The notes under the pieces were generated by a model. It worked only from the letters and a program-made list of their open reading frames with translations. It was not told the origin of the DNA and did not search any database. From positions 1 to 35,936 of the forward strand of contig JABWAU010000027.1 of NCBI GenBank assembly GCA_013360875.1: a stretch of 35,936 bases of DNA, written 5' to 3'. This DNA comes from Anaerolineales bacterium. GTDB lineage: Bacteria > Chloroflexota > Anaerolineae > Anaerolineales > Villigracilaceae. Shown in pieces: positions 1 through 9,200 of this stretch. How positions within the stretch are numbered: the stretch's first letter is position 1; each line of letters begins with the position of its first letter. The position numbers and the translations under genes are program-made.

Positions 1-1
1 T

Positions 2-115
2 GAGAGGCATTCGTCAAGAACCGGTCAAAGCGACGGAAGGGTAATCCGGGAGGATGTGGACGGCTATTCCCGTCAGATCAAACCGAAAAACAGGAAGTAT
101 CCACTCGCAGGATAG
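2..115 (+). CDS. 3' end of an unrecognised upstream gene (partial)
   Basis: Frame 2 is open from the window edge to a TAG at 113-115 and gives about 37 residues of a basic, hydrophilic tail ending in KNRKYPLAG. It would be the C-terminus of a gene starting outside the window. No domain is recognisable. The next gene starts 35 nt downstream on the same strand, so co-transcription is possible. Another frame is also open to 150, so the reading frame is uncertain. Confidence 0.25.
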   Translation, partial: ERHSSRTGQSDGRVIREDVDGYSRQIKPKNRKYPLAG

Positions 116-150
116 GGTATCATCGAGCATGCAAGAGAAAGGGTGAGTAA

Positions 151-915
151 ATGAGAAATATCGCTTTCAACCCCGTGAAGATGTCTTCGCCGATGCAAAT
201 TTGGAGGTCTGACATACCCTCCTTTGGTGAAGATGCAAATTGCTTGATTTCCCTAATAAGACAACAAATAGTACAAGTTTCGCCTCTACCTGTCGGGACT
301 GTATACTTTGGAGTTTCAATTAGAGACGGTCGCCCAGTACTGTTGGATATAAAAACTCCGAATCCGGGTTCGATTTTGCTCTGCGGAGATCGATCTTCAG
401 GGAAAACAGCTCTGTTGAAAGCGGTTGCATCGGGTATCACGTATGTTTTTGATTCTCAAGATGTTCAATTTGCTATCGTAACCTCTGCTCATTATTCGGA
501 ATGGCAGGGATGGAAAAATTTGCCGCATTGCGCCGGATTGTTCTCATCTAATCATGGAATTCTCACGGATATTGTCGATGCATTGGTCGTTTGGACGAGT
601 TGTTCAAATGCAGGCCAGACGTTATTGCTGTTTATTGACGGATTACGCATGGTTGATCTCTGGGGCAAAAAGAGATACAGCCTCCTGCAAGATTTGCTAA
701 CCTTTGGTCCGTATCAAAACATTTGGCCCATAGTCGCAACCGATGCCGAAAACTTTAGCAAGCTTGCTTCTTGGGGAAGTTGCTTTGGCAGACATTTGTT
801 TTCCATGCCAGGATGTGGGGATTCGGTTTTTGATTTCGAGTTTGCAATGAGGGAAGATTCAGTTTGGTGTCCGTTTTCGATTTTGGGCAGTTCAGATTTG
901 GTAAATTTTGCCTGA
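151..915 (+). CDS. Small FtsK/HerA-like P-loop ATPase, function unknown
   Basis: This 254-residue protein has a Walker A motif GDRSSGKT at about residues 79-86, after a beta-strand run (VLLDIKTPNPGSILLCG) typical of FtsK/HerA-like ATPases, where a bound-substrate domain leads into the P-loop. A Walker B-like strand, LLLFID, lies at about 158-163. There is no signal peptide or membrane segment. At 254 residues it is far shorter than FtsK/SpoIIIE and has no gamma domain. The start ATG at 151 follows a purine-rich AGAGAAAGGGTGAG ribosome site. The gene lies just outside the tRNA-derived repeat at 997, and its base composition is AT-richer than the housekeeping genes to the right, so it may belong to another accessory segment. 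The ATPase fold is fairly sure; the role is unknown. Confidence 0.6.
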   Translation: MRNIAFNPVKMSSPMQIWRSDIPSFGEDANCLISLIRQQIVQVSPLPVGTVYFGVSIRDGRPVLLDIKTPNPGSILLCGDRSSGKTALLKAVASGITYVFDSQDVQFAIVTSAHYSEWQGWKNLPHCAGLFSSNHGILTDIVDALVVWTSCSNAGQTLLLFIDGLRMVDLWGKKRYSLLQDLLTFGPYQNIWPIVATDAENFSKLASWGSCFGRHLFSMPGCGDSVFDFEFAMREDSVWCPFSILGSSDLVNFA

Positions 916-934
916 AGTGTAATACTCCCCTTTA

Positions 935-981
935 AAACACTCTTGGTGATCTCCTTTGTGTAGAGACCACCAAGAGTGTTT
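935..981 (+). terminator. Perfect 14-bp stem-loop after the FtsK-like gene
   Basis: The arms AAACACTCTTGGTG (935-948) and its exact complement (968-981) enclose a 19-nt loop. The hairpin starts 20 nt after the stop codon at 915. It lacks a long T-run on the plus side (TTTCACG), so it may be a weak intrinsic terminator or an mRNA 3'-end stabiliser. Its position suggests it ends the 151-915 transcript. Confidence 0.55.
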
Positions 982-996
982 CACGATGAAACGGTG

Positions 997-1039
997 TGCC
1001 GAGGGGGAGAATTGAACTCCCGACCAAGGGCTTATGAGT
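997..1039 (-). repeat. 3' fragment of tRNA-Met (CAT), probable att repeat at the left end of an island
   Basis: These 43 nt match 40 of 43 positions of the 3' part of the intact tRNA-Met at 17164-17236, in the same orientation. The copy runs from the 3' discriminator base through the T arm and variable loop to the anticodon CAT and base 31, where similarity stops. Two of the three differences form a compensatory pair in the T stem, so the fragment comes from a functional but slightly different tRNA. A truncated 3' copy far downstream of an intact tRNA is the usual mark of tyrosine-recombinase integration at a tRNA gene. Confidence 0.75.
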
Positions 1040-1057
1040 TAGCCTCACGATGGACAA

Positions 1058-1104
1058 AAATTTTTGACCGTATATATGTGAGAAACACGATGTTTTATGG
1101 CGCT
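1058..1104 (+). repeat. Left copy of an imperfect inverted repeat flanking the minus-strand cluster
   Basis: The blocks AAATTTTTGA (1058-1067), GACCG, ATATATG and TATGGCGCT (1096-1104) recur in the same order, inverted, at 15958-15892. The spacing between blocks differs. The rest of 1040-1242 holds no gene, only two small hairpins around 1131-1175, including an 8-bp stem GATTATCA with a 3-nt loop. The repeat could be a degenerate terminal inverted repeat or a shared AT-rich regulatory patch. Confidence 0.3.
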
Positions 1105-1242
1105 CTTGCCTATATATGGCGGTGTTTTTGGATGATTATCACTTTGATAATCCCCTGCACATGAAAGTGCACGTAGGTGAATCTTATAACAAGGTGGGGT
1201 TTTCGTCAAGAATTCGATTCAAGAGAAATTGAAAAGGTAACA

Positions 1243-2835
1243 TCAAAGCGCTAAAACAACTTCAGGGTCGTCCTGATATTTCAGAAGACGCAATCCTTCG
1301 AGACGCAACGCTTCGGGGAAGAGGGTTTTGTAGATGTTGCAATTCGGCGACTTGACATCGTAGCGCCCCGTCGCACGATACGTTGCCAGCGGACAGCCGC
1401 CCGCACACCAGTATTTCCACTCGCAGGTTTTGCAGCCTTCCTTCTCTTCCACTGAGATGTTCTGAATTCCAATCTGGTCGGCGCGGATGACTGCCAGCGG
1501 GTCAGCGACATGGACATCGGTAATCGGCTTGCGAATGTGCATCTGGCATTTGGCGACCTGTCCGTGCTGATCAAAGACCAGATAGTTCTGCCCCACCCCG
1601 CACGTATGGGTGTGCGACACAGACATATTCGCCCGGTCAATGATGCCGCCGAGAAAGGGGCGGCGCGGTAGGTTTTCTTCGATGACCTTGAAGGCTGCCA
1701 ACATCCCACTGATAATTTTTTGTTCATCTAAGCGCATGTCTTCATGTGAAGCCGAGAGTTCGTTCTCGCGGTAGAAATTCAGACTGAATGGCAGGTCACG
1801 TTCCAAAATCCACGCCATGACATCGGGCAACCCGTCCGCTGTTCGGCTGCTGACCGTGATGGAGATGTTGGGCGTCAGTCCGTTGGCAAGCGCCAGGTCA
1901 ACGGCTTCGGCGACATCCGCAAAGGAGCCGCGTCCGCCCGCGTAACGGCGGTGCATATCGTGGTGCGCGCCGAGCCCGTCCAGCGAAATCATCAGCCGCA
2001 AGCCAAGCAATTTCAGCGTTTCGACCATTTCAGCAGTAAGCAATGTCCCATTGCTCAAGACAACACCCTCGAGTTCAAGTCCATGCTCTTCGGCTAAAGA
2101 TTGAGCGTAGTTGTGCAATTCCACAATCAAAGGAAAACGCAACAACGGTTCGCCACCTGCGTATTTGAGTTTCACCTGCTTAAAGCCATTGGCAAGTGCC
2201 GAGCGGAAGGTCGCGTCAATCGCGGCGCGGCCCGTTTCGGAAGTCATGTCCTCGCGGACGTGAGGCAGGTAGCAGTAGTCGCAGCGCAGGTTGCAGCGGT
2301 CCGTGAGGTGGAGCCAGGCGGTGAGGGGGGAGGAGGAGGCGGGAGAGCAGTCTTCTTCGCCCGCAGCACATGCACAGCCACAATCCTCCTCAGAAGCACA
2401 GGCGCAATCTTGATCGGCAGGCTGGAGAAAACCCAGTGAGGCAAGTTGGATGGCGATCTGAGTGCCATACTTCTTGTTAATGGAAAGCCCAGCAATTGCA
2501 TTCTCGATAGAAGCAGGCTTCTCAAACGAATGAAAAATCTGTTCTGCCGTTTGATTGAGAATCAACAAACCTTGCGAATCCCCAGCCGCATAAGCAGTAA
2601 ATTCATCTGCCAGTGGAATTCCGATGATACTGGGAGATCGTTGATAAATTCTGCCAGACAAGCGGAACGCCGAAGCGTTATAAGTTTGCGCGCCACCCGC
2701 GCAAGCGCAGTCTTCTTCTCGCACAATATTGCCATGAGCGGTAGAGCGCAGAAAAGAGACATTTTCACATGCACAGTCATCTTCAAAGTATGGCGGGCTG
2801 TTCTTTGCCCGTATCAATTCAGGAGAATTTTTCAT
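1243..2835 (-). CDS. Radical SAM/SPASM peptide maturase with PqqD-like N-terminal region and repeated DCAC motifs
   Basis: The 530-residue protein has the radical SAM cluster motif CNLRCDYC (C181, C185, C188), the SAM-binding GGEP at 227-230 and a C-terminal SPASM domain for auxiliary Fe-S clusters (C412, C430, C468, C471, C477, C481, C499). Such enzymes install C-C or thioether links in ribosomal peptides. Residues 60-140 resemble a PqqD/RRE peptide-recognition domain (LILNQTAEQIFHSF). The N-terminal part is cysteine-rich: FEDDCACE (17-24), REEDCACA (39-46), and a low-complexity linker at 142-163 with DCACA, DCGCACA and EDCS. The same FEEDDCAC motif occurs in the small peptide at 5905-6117. 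The ATG at 2835 is chosen over upstream starts because AGAGGAG lies 7 nt before it; it overlaps the STAND gene by 17 nt, so the genes are translationally coupled. The enzyme class is sure; the substrate is inferred. Confidence 0.85.
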   Translation of the reverse strand: MKNSPELIRAKNSPPYFEDDCACENVSFLRSTAHGNIVREEDCACAGGAQTYNASAFRLSGRIYQRSPSIIGIPLADEFTAYAAGDSQGLLILNQTAEQIFHSFEKPASIENAIAGLSINKKYGTQIAIQLASLGFLQPADQDCACASEEDCGCACAAGEEDCSPASSSPLTAWLHLTDRCNLRCDYCYLPHVREDMTSETGRAAIDATFRSALANGFKQVKLKYAGGEPLLRFPLIVELHNYAQSLAEEHGLELEGVVLSNGTLLTAEMVETLKLLGLRLMISLDGLGAHHDMHRRYAGGRGSFADVAEAVDLALANGLTPNISITVSSRTADGLPDVMAWILERDLPFSLNFYRENELSASHEDMRLDEQKIISGMLAAFKVIEENLPRRPFLGGIIDRANMSVSHTHTCGVGQNYLVFDQHGQVAKCQMHIRKPITDVHVADPLAVIRADQIGIQNISVEEKEGCKTCEWKYWCAGGCPLATYRATGRYDVKSPNCNIYKTLFPEALRLEGLRLLKYQDDPEVVLAL

Positions 2836-5800
2836 AGGTATACTCCTCTGAGAGAGCAAGACGTAAAGCAGAGAGGTCAAAGTCATACTCTCCAATGATT
2901 TGTTTGAACGCATCACCGACCAAACCGCTTGGGATATCCAACCCTTTCAGTATTGCAACAATTTCCCGCGCCTTTTGTTCAAGGTAATTCGGCAGTTCCG
3001 AAAAGAGACGGAAATACACAAACGAACTTAGCATGCATCGAATTCCATCCAAAACCTGCAACATGTCATGAGGCGCACTTTGCCGCGCCATCTGGATCTT
3101 CATCATTCCTTCCCGCATCTGGATTTTGGCTAAAGAAAACCAGTAGACTTCGCCTGGGCGAGGTTCTTTTTTGGCGTTGGTCAAATTAAATTCGGGCGGT
3201 ATCAATGCCCTGCAGTTTTCCAAGTTTTTTCTGGCTTGTTCAAATTCCCCCCAATCCAAATACAACTCGGCAAGGTCGTCGAGAGTATCCACCTGCTGAA
3301 AAAGCATCTTCTTCTCTTGCGCCAACTTCAACGCCTGTTCCTGGTGATCCAATGCTTGTGCAAATCTTTTTCGAGCACCTTCTTCATCGTGCAGCGATTT
3401 GAGAAGCTGCGCCCAATCCCTATTCAAGCACCCCAGCTCGTTCAGCGCCTCCCACAATCGAAGCGGTTCAACGTCCTTGAATACTTCTTTTGCCTGCTCA
3501 AAGTATTTTTCTGCTTCCGCATACGATTTTAAGGCTTGCTCTGGAGCACACTGGTTCGATGCCCAGCATCCGCCCCTCTTTCGCAAAATAAAACCAAGCG
3601 CATTACATGCCAGTCCGATTCCTCGAGGAGCATTGATCTCACGGAAAATACTCCATGCCAATTCGCAATCCCGCTGACCGCTCGTGCTGCCTGGGTTATC
3701 CAAAGCCCTGATCAGCCCGCGTGTGTTGTAACTCAATGCGATAGGATAACGTTGTCCTAATTCCAGCCGCTTGGCGAGCGCATCTTCAATTGCATCTTTT
3801 GCGCCTGGGATATCGCCTAAAAGCGCCAAAACAAAAGCCAGGTTGTTTTGGGTAAAGGCATATTCATCGGGGATCTCGGCTTTCTCATAGAATGGGAGGG
3901 CTTGGTGATAATATTCTGCTGCTTTATGATAATGACCATTGGAGCGTGCTAAATAACCAAGGCGGTCGTAAGCATAGCCTGTTAAACGATTCCAAAGCCA
4001 CCAAAGAGGCTGATTATGTCCAATTGGCGAATCGCTCAATTCTCGAAGAGCATGCTGAAAAATCTCCTCGATTTGAATTTCGGGTGCGGTCGCTGAATAG
4101 ATCAACGATTCGCCATAATATACTCGTAATGATGCCCAAAAGATTGGATGAGCCTTCGCAATATTTTCCTTTAGTTTGGTCATATTTTCTTCAGGTAGAT
4201 TCAGTACACGCGGCCGAGCACTTGCAGAAAAGTTGTCAATGAATTCAAGTTCGAAAATAGTTTCCACAACATTAATTGCTTGATCATATTGTGCCTGTCT
4301 AATCCAACGTTTTATCCACCTTGTAATGCTATCTTGGAGAAAAACTGTTTCTGCAACGCTGGAATCTTTTACACCCTTGTGGATGGAGTCGTTGCGCATA
4401 TAAACCAATACCTCATTTCGCAATTGAGTATCCAACTCTATCTCATAGCCCTTAATGGCAACATCGCTCCAGCGAACATAATTTTGATAAAAAGCCCGCA
4501 GGAAATTGCAACGCAGATCATAATAAAGGGTATTAATGATAACTTTTTCCCAAAGTGCGCGATCTTTTCTATCTGAAGACTTTTGCTTCTGATAGTAGTC
4601 TAGCAATCGTTGGAACCAATACACTCTCTCATCTTCTGGGTATGACATAAAACCATCGAACATCTCGTACAGCGCATCGTGCAGGAAGAGTTCGGTTTCG
4701 CCATACCTTTTTTTTGTCAATGTGGAACGTTCAGCATCCTCCAGCCGTTTTGCGCATTCTTCTTCAGACCACCCTTGTCCTAAAAAATGGAGCAAATCTG
4801 CTGTTAACCCTTTTCGTGCCAGCGCCAGGAAGAAGAAATGACGCCTAGCTGGATTTTCACCATCAAAGAAGGCGCGAACAATTTTCTTCCCCACTTCAGA
4901 GTCATTCGCATCCAGTTCATTTCCAAAAATATCGGGAGACCGAAGGACTAATTCAACCAGCAAAGCCACGTGAACGGGCAGGCCGCTTGTTGCCTGCCAT
5001 ATCATGGCGGCGTTCTGAGAAAGCAAATCGGCAATCGGGCGCGGCGCCTTTCGAGTGTAAACTTTTAGAAGATCTGCGGTATCAGCTTGAGTCAGCCCAG
5101 GGATGGGAATGGATTCAACTCGTCCCACGTGAATCGAGTTGATCCTTTCAATCTCATGTTTCAAGTCTTCATGGAAGCGCCCAGCCAGCAAAATGACTGC
5201 GTTTTCAGCCTCCTGGCATAAGTCCAGCAGCCACCATTTTACCGAAGGACTCTCTCTTCCTTCTCCCAGTCCAAAAGTTCGTTGTATCAAATCCTGCTCT
5301 TCGCCAATATTTTCAAGCGTGTCGAATGCAAGTACAGTTCGGTGTTTGGATGTGTATTGATTGAATTCCTCGATAAACAGTTGGTTGACTCGGGCGATTT
5401 CCGTTCGAATCAAGGCTTCGGATGAAGCGGAAAAGATGCCTTCGCGCCGATTGCTTTCAAACGAATCTTTTGCATTCCGATATTTCGAAAACCATTGACG
5501 GCGTGGGTCTAACTCCTCGATGATTGCCGATTGAAGACGCAGAATATTATGCAAATCGGTATGATAAAGGTCGAAAATGCCCGCCCAGCGCAGCGTCGAA
5601 ATGGAATAGGCGATATTTTTGGCTTCTTCCAGCAAGCGAGTCTTACCTGCCCCGCCAGAGCCATTGAAATAGATCACCCGTGTATTGCTTGCATTGAAGG
5701 CATCGCGAATAGTGCGCAAGGCAGATTCTCGATTCACGAGACTCCCCTTCAAAGCAAATGCAGGAACATTCTTACCGCTCTTGGCTGCATTCCTCACCTG

Positions 5801-5905
5801 CTCTAAAATTCTTTTTGTGGCGGGAATCCCATACTTAAAAGCATTTTCCACTGCCAGTTGAATGGCGGTTTTAACAACTTCTGTGGTTAAATCCTGGGGA
5901 AACAT
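2819..5905 (-). CDS. STAND (NB-ARC-like) ATPase with C-terminal TPR repeats, partner of the DCAC peptide
   Basis: A 1028-residue protein with a short helical N-terminal segment (1-55), Walker A GSGGAGKT (82-89), Walker B VLAFDT (191-196), a winged-helix-like region with FLHDALYEMF, and a long C-terminal half of tetratricopeptide repeats (for example YHKAAEYYHQALPFYEKA). STAND ATPases are signal-sensing switches that oligomerise on ligand binding. It is a paralogue of the protein at 6225-9269: both have a D-x-Y-H-x-x-LH motif after the P-loop and an LRxxL/YYDL-type patch. Its ATG at 5905 shares the A of the preceding peptide's TGA stop and has GGGAGGAG upstream. The TTG one codon earlier is less likely. 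In actinobacterial FxSxx-COOH loci a NB-ARC/TPR protein (FxsT) likewise accompanies a radical SAM/SPASM enzyme. The gene is visibly AT-rich around 3900-4600. Confidence 0.8.
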   Translation of the reverse strand: MFPQDLTTEVVKTAIQLAVENAFKYGIPATKRILEQVRNAAKSGKNVPAFALKGSLVNRESALRTIRDAFNASNTRVIYFNGSGGAGKTRLLEEAKNIAYSISTLRWAGIFDLYHTDLHNILRLQSAIIEELDPRRQWFSKYRNAKDSFESNRREGIFSASSEALIRTEIARVNQLFIEEFNQYTSKHRTVLAFDTLENIGEEQDLIQRTFGLGEGRESPSVKWWLLDLCQEAENAVILLAGRFHEDLKHEIERINSIHVGRVESIPIPGLTQADTADLLKVYTRKAPRPIADLLSQNAAMIWQATSGLPVHVALLVELVLRSPDIFGNELDANDSEVGKKIVRAFFDGENPARRHFFFLALARKGLTADLLHFLGQGWSEEECAKRLEDAERSTLTKKRYGETELFLHDALYEMFDGFMSYPEDERVYWFQRLLDYYQKQKSSDRKDRALWEKVIINTLYYDLRCNFLRAFYQNYVRWSDVAIKGYEIELDTQLRNEVLVYMRNDSIHKGVKDSSVAETVFLQDSITRWIKRWIRQAQYDQAINVVETIFELEFIDNFSASARPRVLNLPEENMTKLKENIAKAHPIFWASLRVYYGESLIYSATAPEIQIEEIFQHALRELSDSPIGHNQPLWWLWNRLTGYAYDRLGYLARSNGHYHKAAEYYHQALPFYEKAEIPDEYAFTQNNLAFVLALLGDIPGAKDAIEDALAKRLELGQRYPIALSYNTRGLIRALDNPGSTSGQRDCELAWSIFREINAPRGIGLACNALGFILRKRGGCWASNQCAPEQALKSYAEAEKYFEQAKEVFKDVEPLRLWEALNELGCLNRDWAQLLKSLHDEEGARKRFAQALDHQEQALKLAQEKKMLFQQVDTLDDLAELYLDWGEFEQARKNLENCRALIPPEFNLTNAKKEPRPGEVYWFSLAKIQMREGMMKIQMARQSAPHDMLQVLDGIRCMLSSFVYFRLFSELPNYLEQKAREIVAILKGLDIPSGLVGDAFKQIIGEYDFDLSALRLALSEEYTYEKFS

Positions 5906-6117
5906 CAAATTTCTCCTCCCATCATTTTGTCCGTCTGGACAAGGATCGCTTGAAATCGTAAATTGATTGGTACGGTTTTCAGTGCCTCGCCCCCTGCGTG
6001 CAAGCGCAGCCCCTCAACATGGAATTGCTTTGGGGTTCCCGCCTGACTGTGTATACATGCACAATCGTCTTCCTCGAAGCGGCGTGGTACCCCGACAAGT
6101 AGGACCATAGAGTCCAT
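5905..6117 (-). CDS. 70-residue peptide with DDCAC motif, candidate RiPP precursor
   Basis: The peptide begins MDSMVLLVGVPRR, carries FEEDDCAC at residues 14-21, and ends with a motif-free 45-residue tail (ending KMMGGEI). The two cysteines sit at 19 and 21. The acidic DCxC motif is repeated in the N-terminal half of the radical SAM protein encoded two genes downstream, which is the main reason to call it a substrate. A core near the N-terminus would mean that recognition uses the C-terminal part, unlike most leader-guided RiPPs. The ATG at 6117 has GGGAGG 4 nt upstream. The stop overlaps the next gene's start (TGATG), so the peptide and the STAND ATPase are translationally coupled. It has no signal peptide and no FxSxx C-terminus. 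Alternatives are a small regulatory or metal-binding protein. Confidence 0.65.
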   Translation of the reverse strand: MDSMVLLVGVPRRFEEDDCACIHSQAGTPKQFHVEGLRLHAGGEALKTVPINLRFQAILVQTDKMMGGEI

Positions 6118-6141
6118 ACTGCCTCCCTTCCAGTAGTTTAA

Positions 6142-6147
6142 ATTATA
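6142..6147 (-). promoter_or_regulatory. -10 box TATAAT for the peptide-STAND-radical SAM unit
   Basis: A perfect TATAAT, preceded directly by TG, lies 25 nt before the peptide start codon and just downstream of the terminator at 6167-6198. No convincing -35 hexamer is seen 16-18 nt upstream (TGTTAT). The predicted 5' UTR is about 18 nt. Placement between a terminator and a start codon supports a separate transcription unit. Confidence 0.45.
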
Positions 6148-6155
6148 CAGGATAT

Positions 6156-6198
6156 AGAAAGAAAATAACACAGCGACTTTTGTACCAGTCGCTGTGTT
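6156..6198 (-). terminator. Intrinsic terminator of the first ATPase operon
   Basis: On the minus strand a perfect 12-bp stem (AACACAGCGACT and its complement, plus positions 6187-6198 and 6167-6178) with an 8-nt loop is followed by the T-rich run ATTTTCTTTC. It starts 27 nt after the stop of the STAND-TPR gene at 6225. This is a textbook Rho-independent terminator and separates the two units of the island. Confidence 0.85.
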
Positions 6199-6224
6199 GT
6201 CTAAACAGAAACGAAAAGCCGCTT

Positions 6225-9200
6225 TTACGTCGTTTGCCAGAGGGCGCGGTTGATGAGGAAGGTTTGGATGACAGAGCCTTGTGGATAGAGTTTTTGAATT
6301 TTATGACAGATGACTCGCATCTCGGCTGCATTGAGTTGTTTCAGGCGATCTGAAATACCATCCTTGGCTTGCCGAAAGCCTTGGTAGTCGGCAGCAAACC
6401 TGCTGTTGTAGTCCAGGGCAAGAGCATAGTTTTCGGCAGCCCTTTCAAGGAGAGATTGGACCTCTGAAGAAATTTGTTTCGAAATGCGTTGCGTTGTTTT
6501 TTTCTCATGGTCGCGTTTCAGCAGGAACTGACGAAAGGCAAGGTGCCCCCGAAGTGCAAGCAACTTTCCCTTTTGCGCCCAAACCTGAGGTTGTTTTTCC
6601 ATTTCTGCATCTGGAGGAAAAGCATCTTCAGCAGATTGGATGGCTTTCCAAATGGCATGAGCGTCGGTCACCTCCTCATCCACTTCGAGCATGTAAAACT
6701 CCAACCACGCTAAATTGACCCGCGCGTCCACGTAGCGATAAATGAGTCTCGCCTCCTTTGCCAATTCAGCCGCTTTGTTCAAGGCATCCTCGCTCTCCCG
6801 TCGCAAGCGCTTCGGATCGTCTCCTCCCTGCGGATTTTGTTTGAGCCTCCAAACCCAATCGCGGCAGGCGCAGCCAATTTCAATCAACGCTTCTACTTGA
6901 CGGGGTTTTTCACCTGACTCTGTAAAAAGTGCAGATGCCTCGCGGGCATAATCGCGCGCCCGCCGCAATAAATCAATGCGCTCTTCTTCGGGGATCAGTG
7001 GTGGAATCATACCTGCATAACGCCGTGAGGCTTCCGCCAGGGTGACCAGCGCCATACCGATGCCGCGTTTATAAGAAAAGGCGCGGAAGATGGCAAGGGC
7101 TTGCTGAGAGTTCTCGCGCGCGTCTCCATACTGTCCTTCGTGCACCTGAATCGCCGCCAGCGTATTCAAACTTAGCGCCACAGGCACTCGTGGACCTAGT
7201 TCCCTTCCTAACCGTAATGCGTCCCTTACATTGGAACGCGCATCGTGCCATTCACCCATTTCCCCTTGTGCAAAGCCCATGTCATTCATTACTGTTGCCA
7301 TTTCTTTGCGAAGATCAATTTCGCGCAATAAAACCGCCGCCTTTTGATATTCGTCAACCGCATCTTTCATAAAGCCCTGCACACGTTTGAGATAACCATG
7401 CACGCGGTGCGCCAGCGCAGCGGCTGCCTTTTTGAGCCAGAGCATTGTATCGGGAAAGAGCAGATCGGCAAACGGCTGATTGACTTCCTCGTCAAGCAAA
7501 AGGGAATACGCCTCCTGCAAATGCGATTCTGCCTCGGAATAATCGTTCCCTGCGCCGCGCATGATGTGCAGGCTGGCGGTCCAAACCTGAGCCAACGCAA
7601 ACAAAACAGGGAATTTGGAACGCCACTTTTTCTCGATGGTCTCGATGAATTTATCTCCTTCTGTCAGTCCATGTTCATAAGCAGAACGCGCCCAATCTCT
7701 TGCAATCGGGCGAACTTTCAGGCTGGCGAGAATCAGCTCGATGGAAATATCCTTCTCCAGAATTGGAGCAGGCGGTCTGCTCAGGTAGGATAATAATTCT
7801 GCCTGAAGTTGCAAGTCCATCTGCAGGTCACGCGCCATAATCGCCTCGTGAGAGAAGCGATAGTACGCGCGGAAGCCGCGCCCCAGATCATAGCGCAGGT
7901 AATAATACATCGTCTCGGCAAGGAGAGTTTGGTACTGTGTATGTACCTTCCCCAATTCCTCCATGTTGAGGCTTTCTCTGCCCTTTTCCTCCACAGGGGC
8001 ATAAAGTTCATTCAACCGCTGAGTAATACGTCGGCGTTGAATTTGATAATACTTCTTGATGGCTTCAAAGGCTGTTTTTTGCGTCTCAGCATCATATCCA
8101 TAATCGTACACATGCCGCTGGAGCAGTGCATACATCTCATCGTGAAGAAACACGCGCTGATCTTCAGGGCGAATCTTGACTACGGAAAGTTTGCGAACAT
8201 CCTTCAATCGTTGGCGCGCTTCTGCGTGTGGAATGTTGAGCAAGGCTGCCAGCATTTCTTCATCCGCTCCTTTGGGAACACGCCCCAAAGCGAGGAGGGT
8301 TTCTCCTAATTCCCCTTCCCGAAGGCGGTTGAGGAGAGCCTCTTCATAGCGTCTGCGATCCTCCTCGCTCAACCTTTCAGGCGGCACCTCCCGCAGCATC
8401 GCTTCCACATCGCCTTCGCCCGGGAAACTCAAATAGTCCACCAGCAGGGAAAGCAGGATGGGGCGGCCCTGTGAATAGTCATGGGCGCGTTTTTTTTCGT
8501 CAAGAGGAAAATTTTTCAAACGCTCAGCCAGTTGATAATCCTTTTCCTTCTCGAGCAATTTCGCCACTTCATCAAAATACTGCAGGCTTTCATCAGGGTT
8601 GAAAGAGCCGACTTCAATCTCTTCGACCGCAACCGATTTTTGTGCTTTCATTCCTTCCACGGCAGGCTTCGCTTCTTCACGCCCTGCGGTAAAAATGACC
8701 ACGTTCTCCCAGGTCGGCAAATGCTCGATAAGCCAATTCCATGACTCGGCAAGTGGAATCTCATCCGACCAGCCAGGCAAGCCATAAACCACGCGTTCGG
8801 CGGTATCCAAGGCAAGTACGATGCGCTGTTTTGCGCTCAACTGTCTAAAATCCTGCTCGAACTTCTTTATGGCATCTTCGCGCTGTTTTTCCAACTCCAC
8901 CACGTCGCCACTTAGACGGGCGCGGTTGAGCGCCTGATAAGCAGACTGATAGACTTGAAAGCTATCGAACGGCGGGGTGAGAATTTCAAAGATGGCATTC
9001 GCCAATCCAATCGGCGTGTGCAGACCAATGTGATAAAAATCCATCAGCTCTTCAGCCACGCGGCAATTTTCAATATTCCGCGCCATTTCGAGAACCTTTT
9101 GCAGCAGGCGCGTTTTACCGATCCCGCCGACGCCGTGGAGAAAGACCAGGCGGGGAGCAGGCGAGGGGTCTCGCAGGATGCGCCCAAATTTCTCCAAAAT

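Noticed and set aside
976-1164. 62-residue frame through the tRNA remnant
   Set aside because: The translated GELNSRPRAYE is the typical false product of reading a tRNA gene in antisense; no ribosome site.
6143-6331. Possible second small peptide gene
   Set aside because: It overlaps the 3' end of the STAND-TPR gene and the terminator, and lacks a DCAC motif and a ribosome site.
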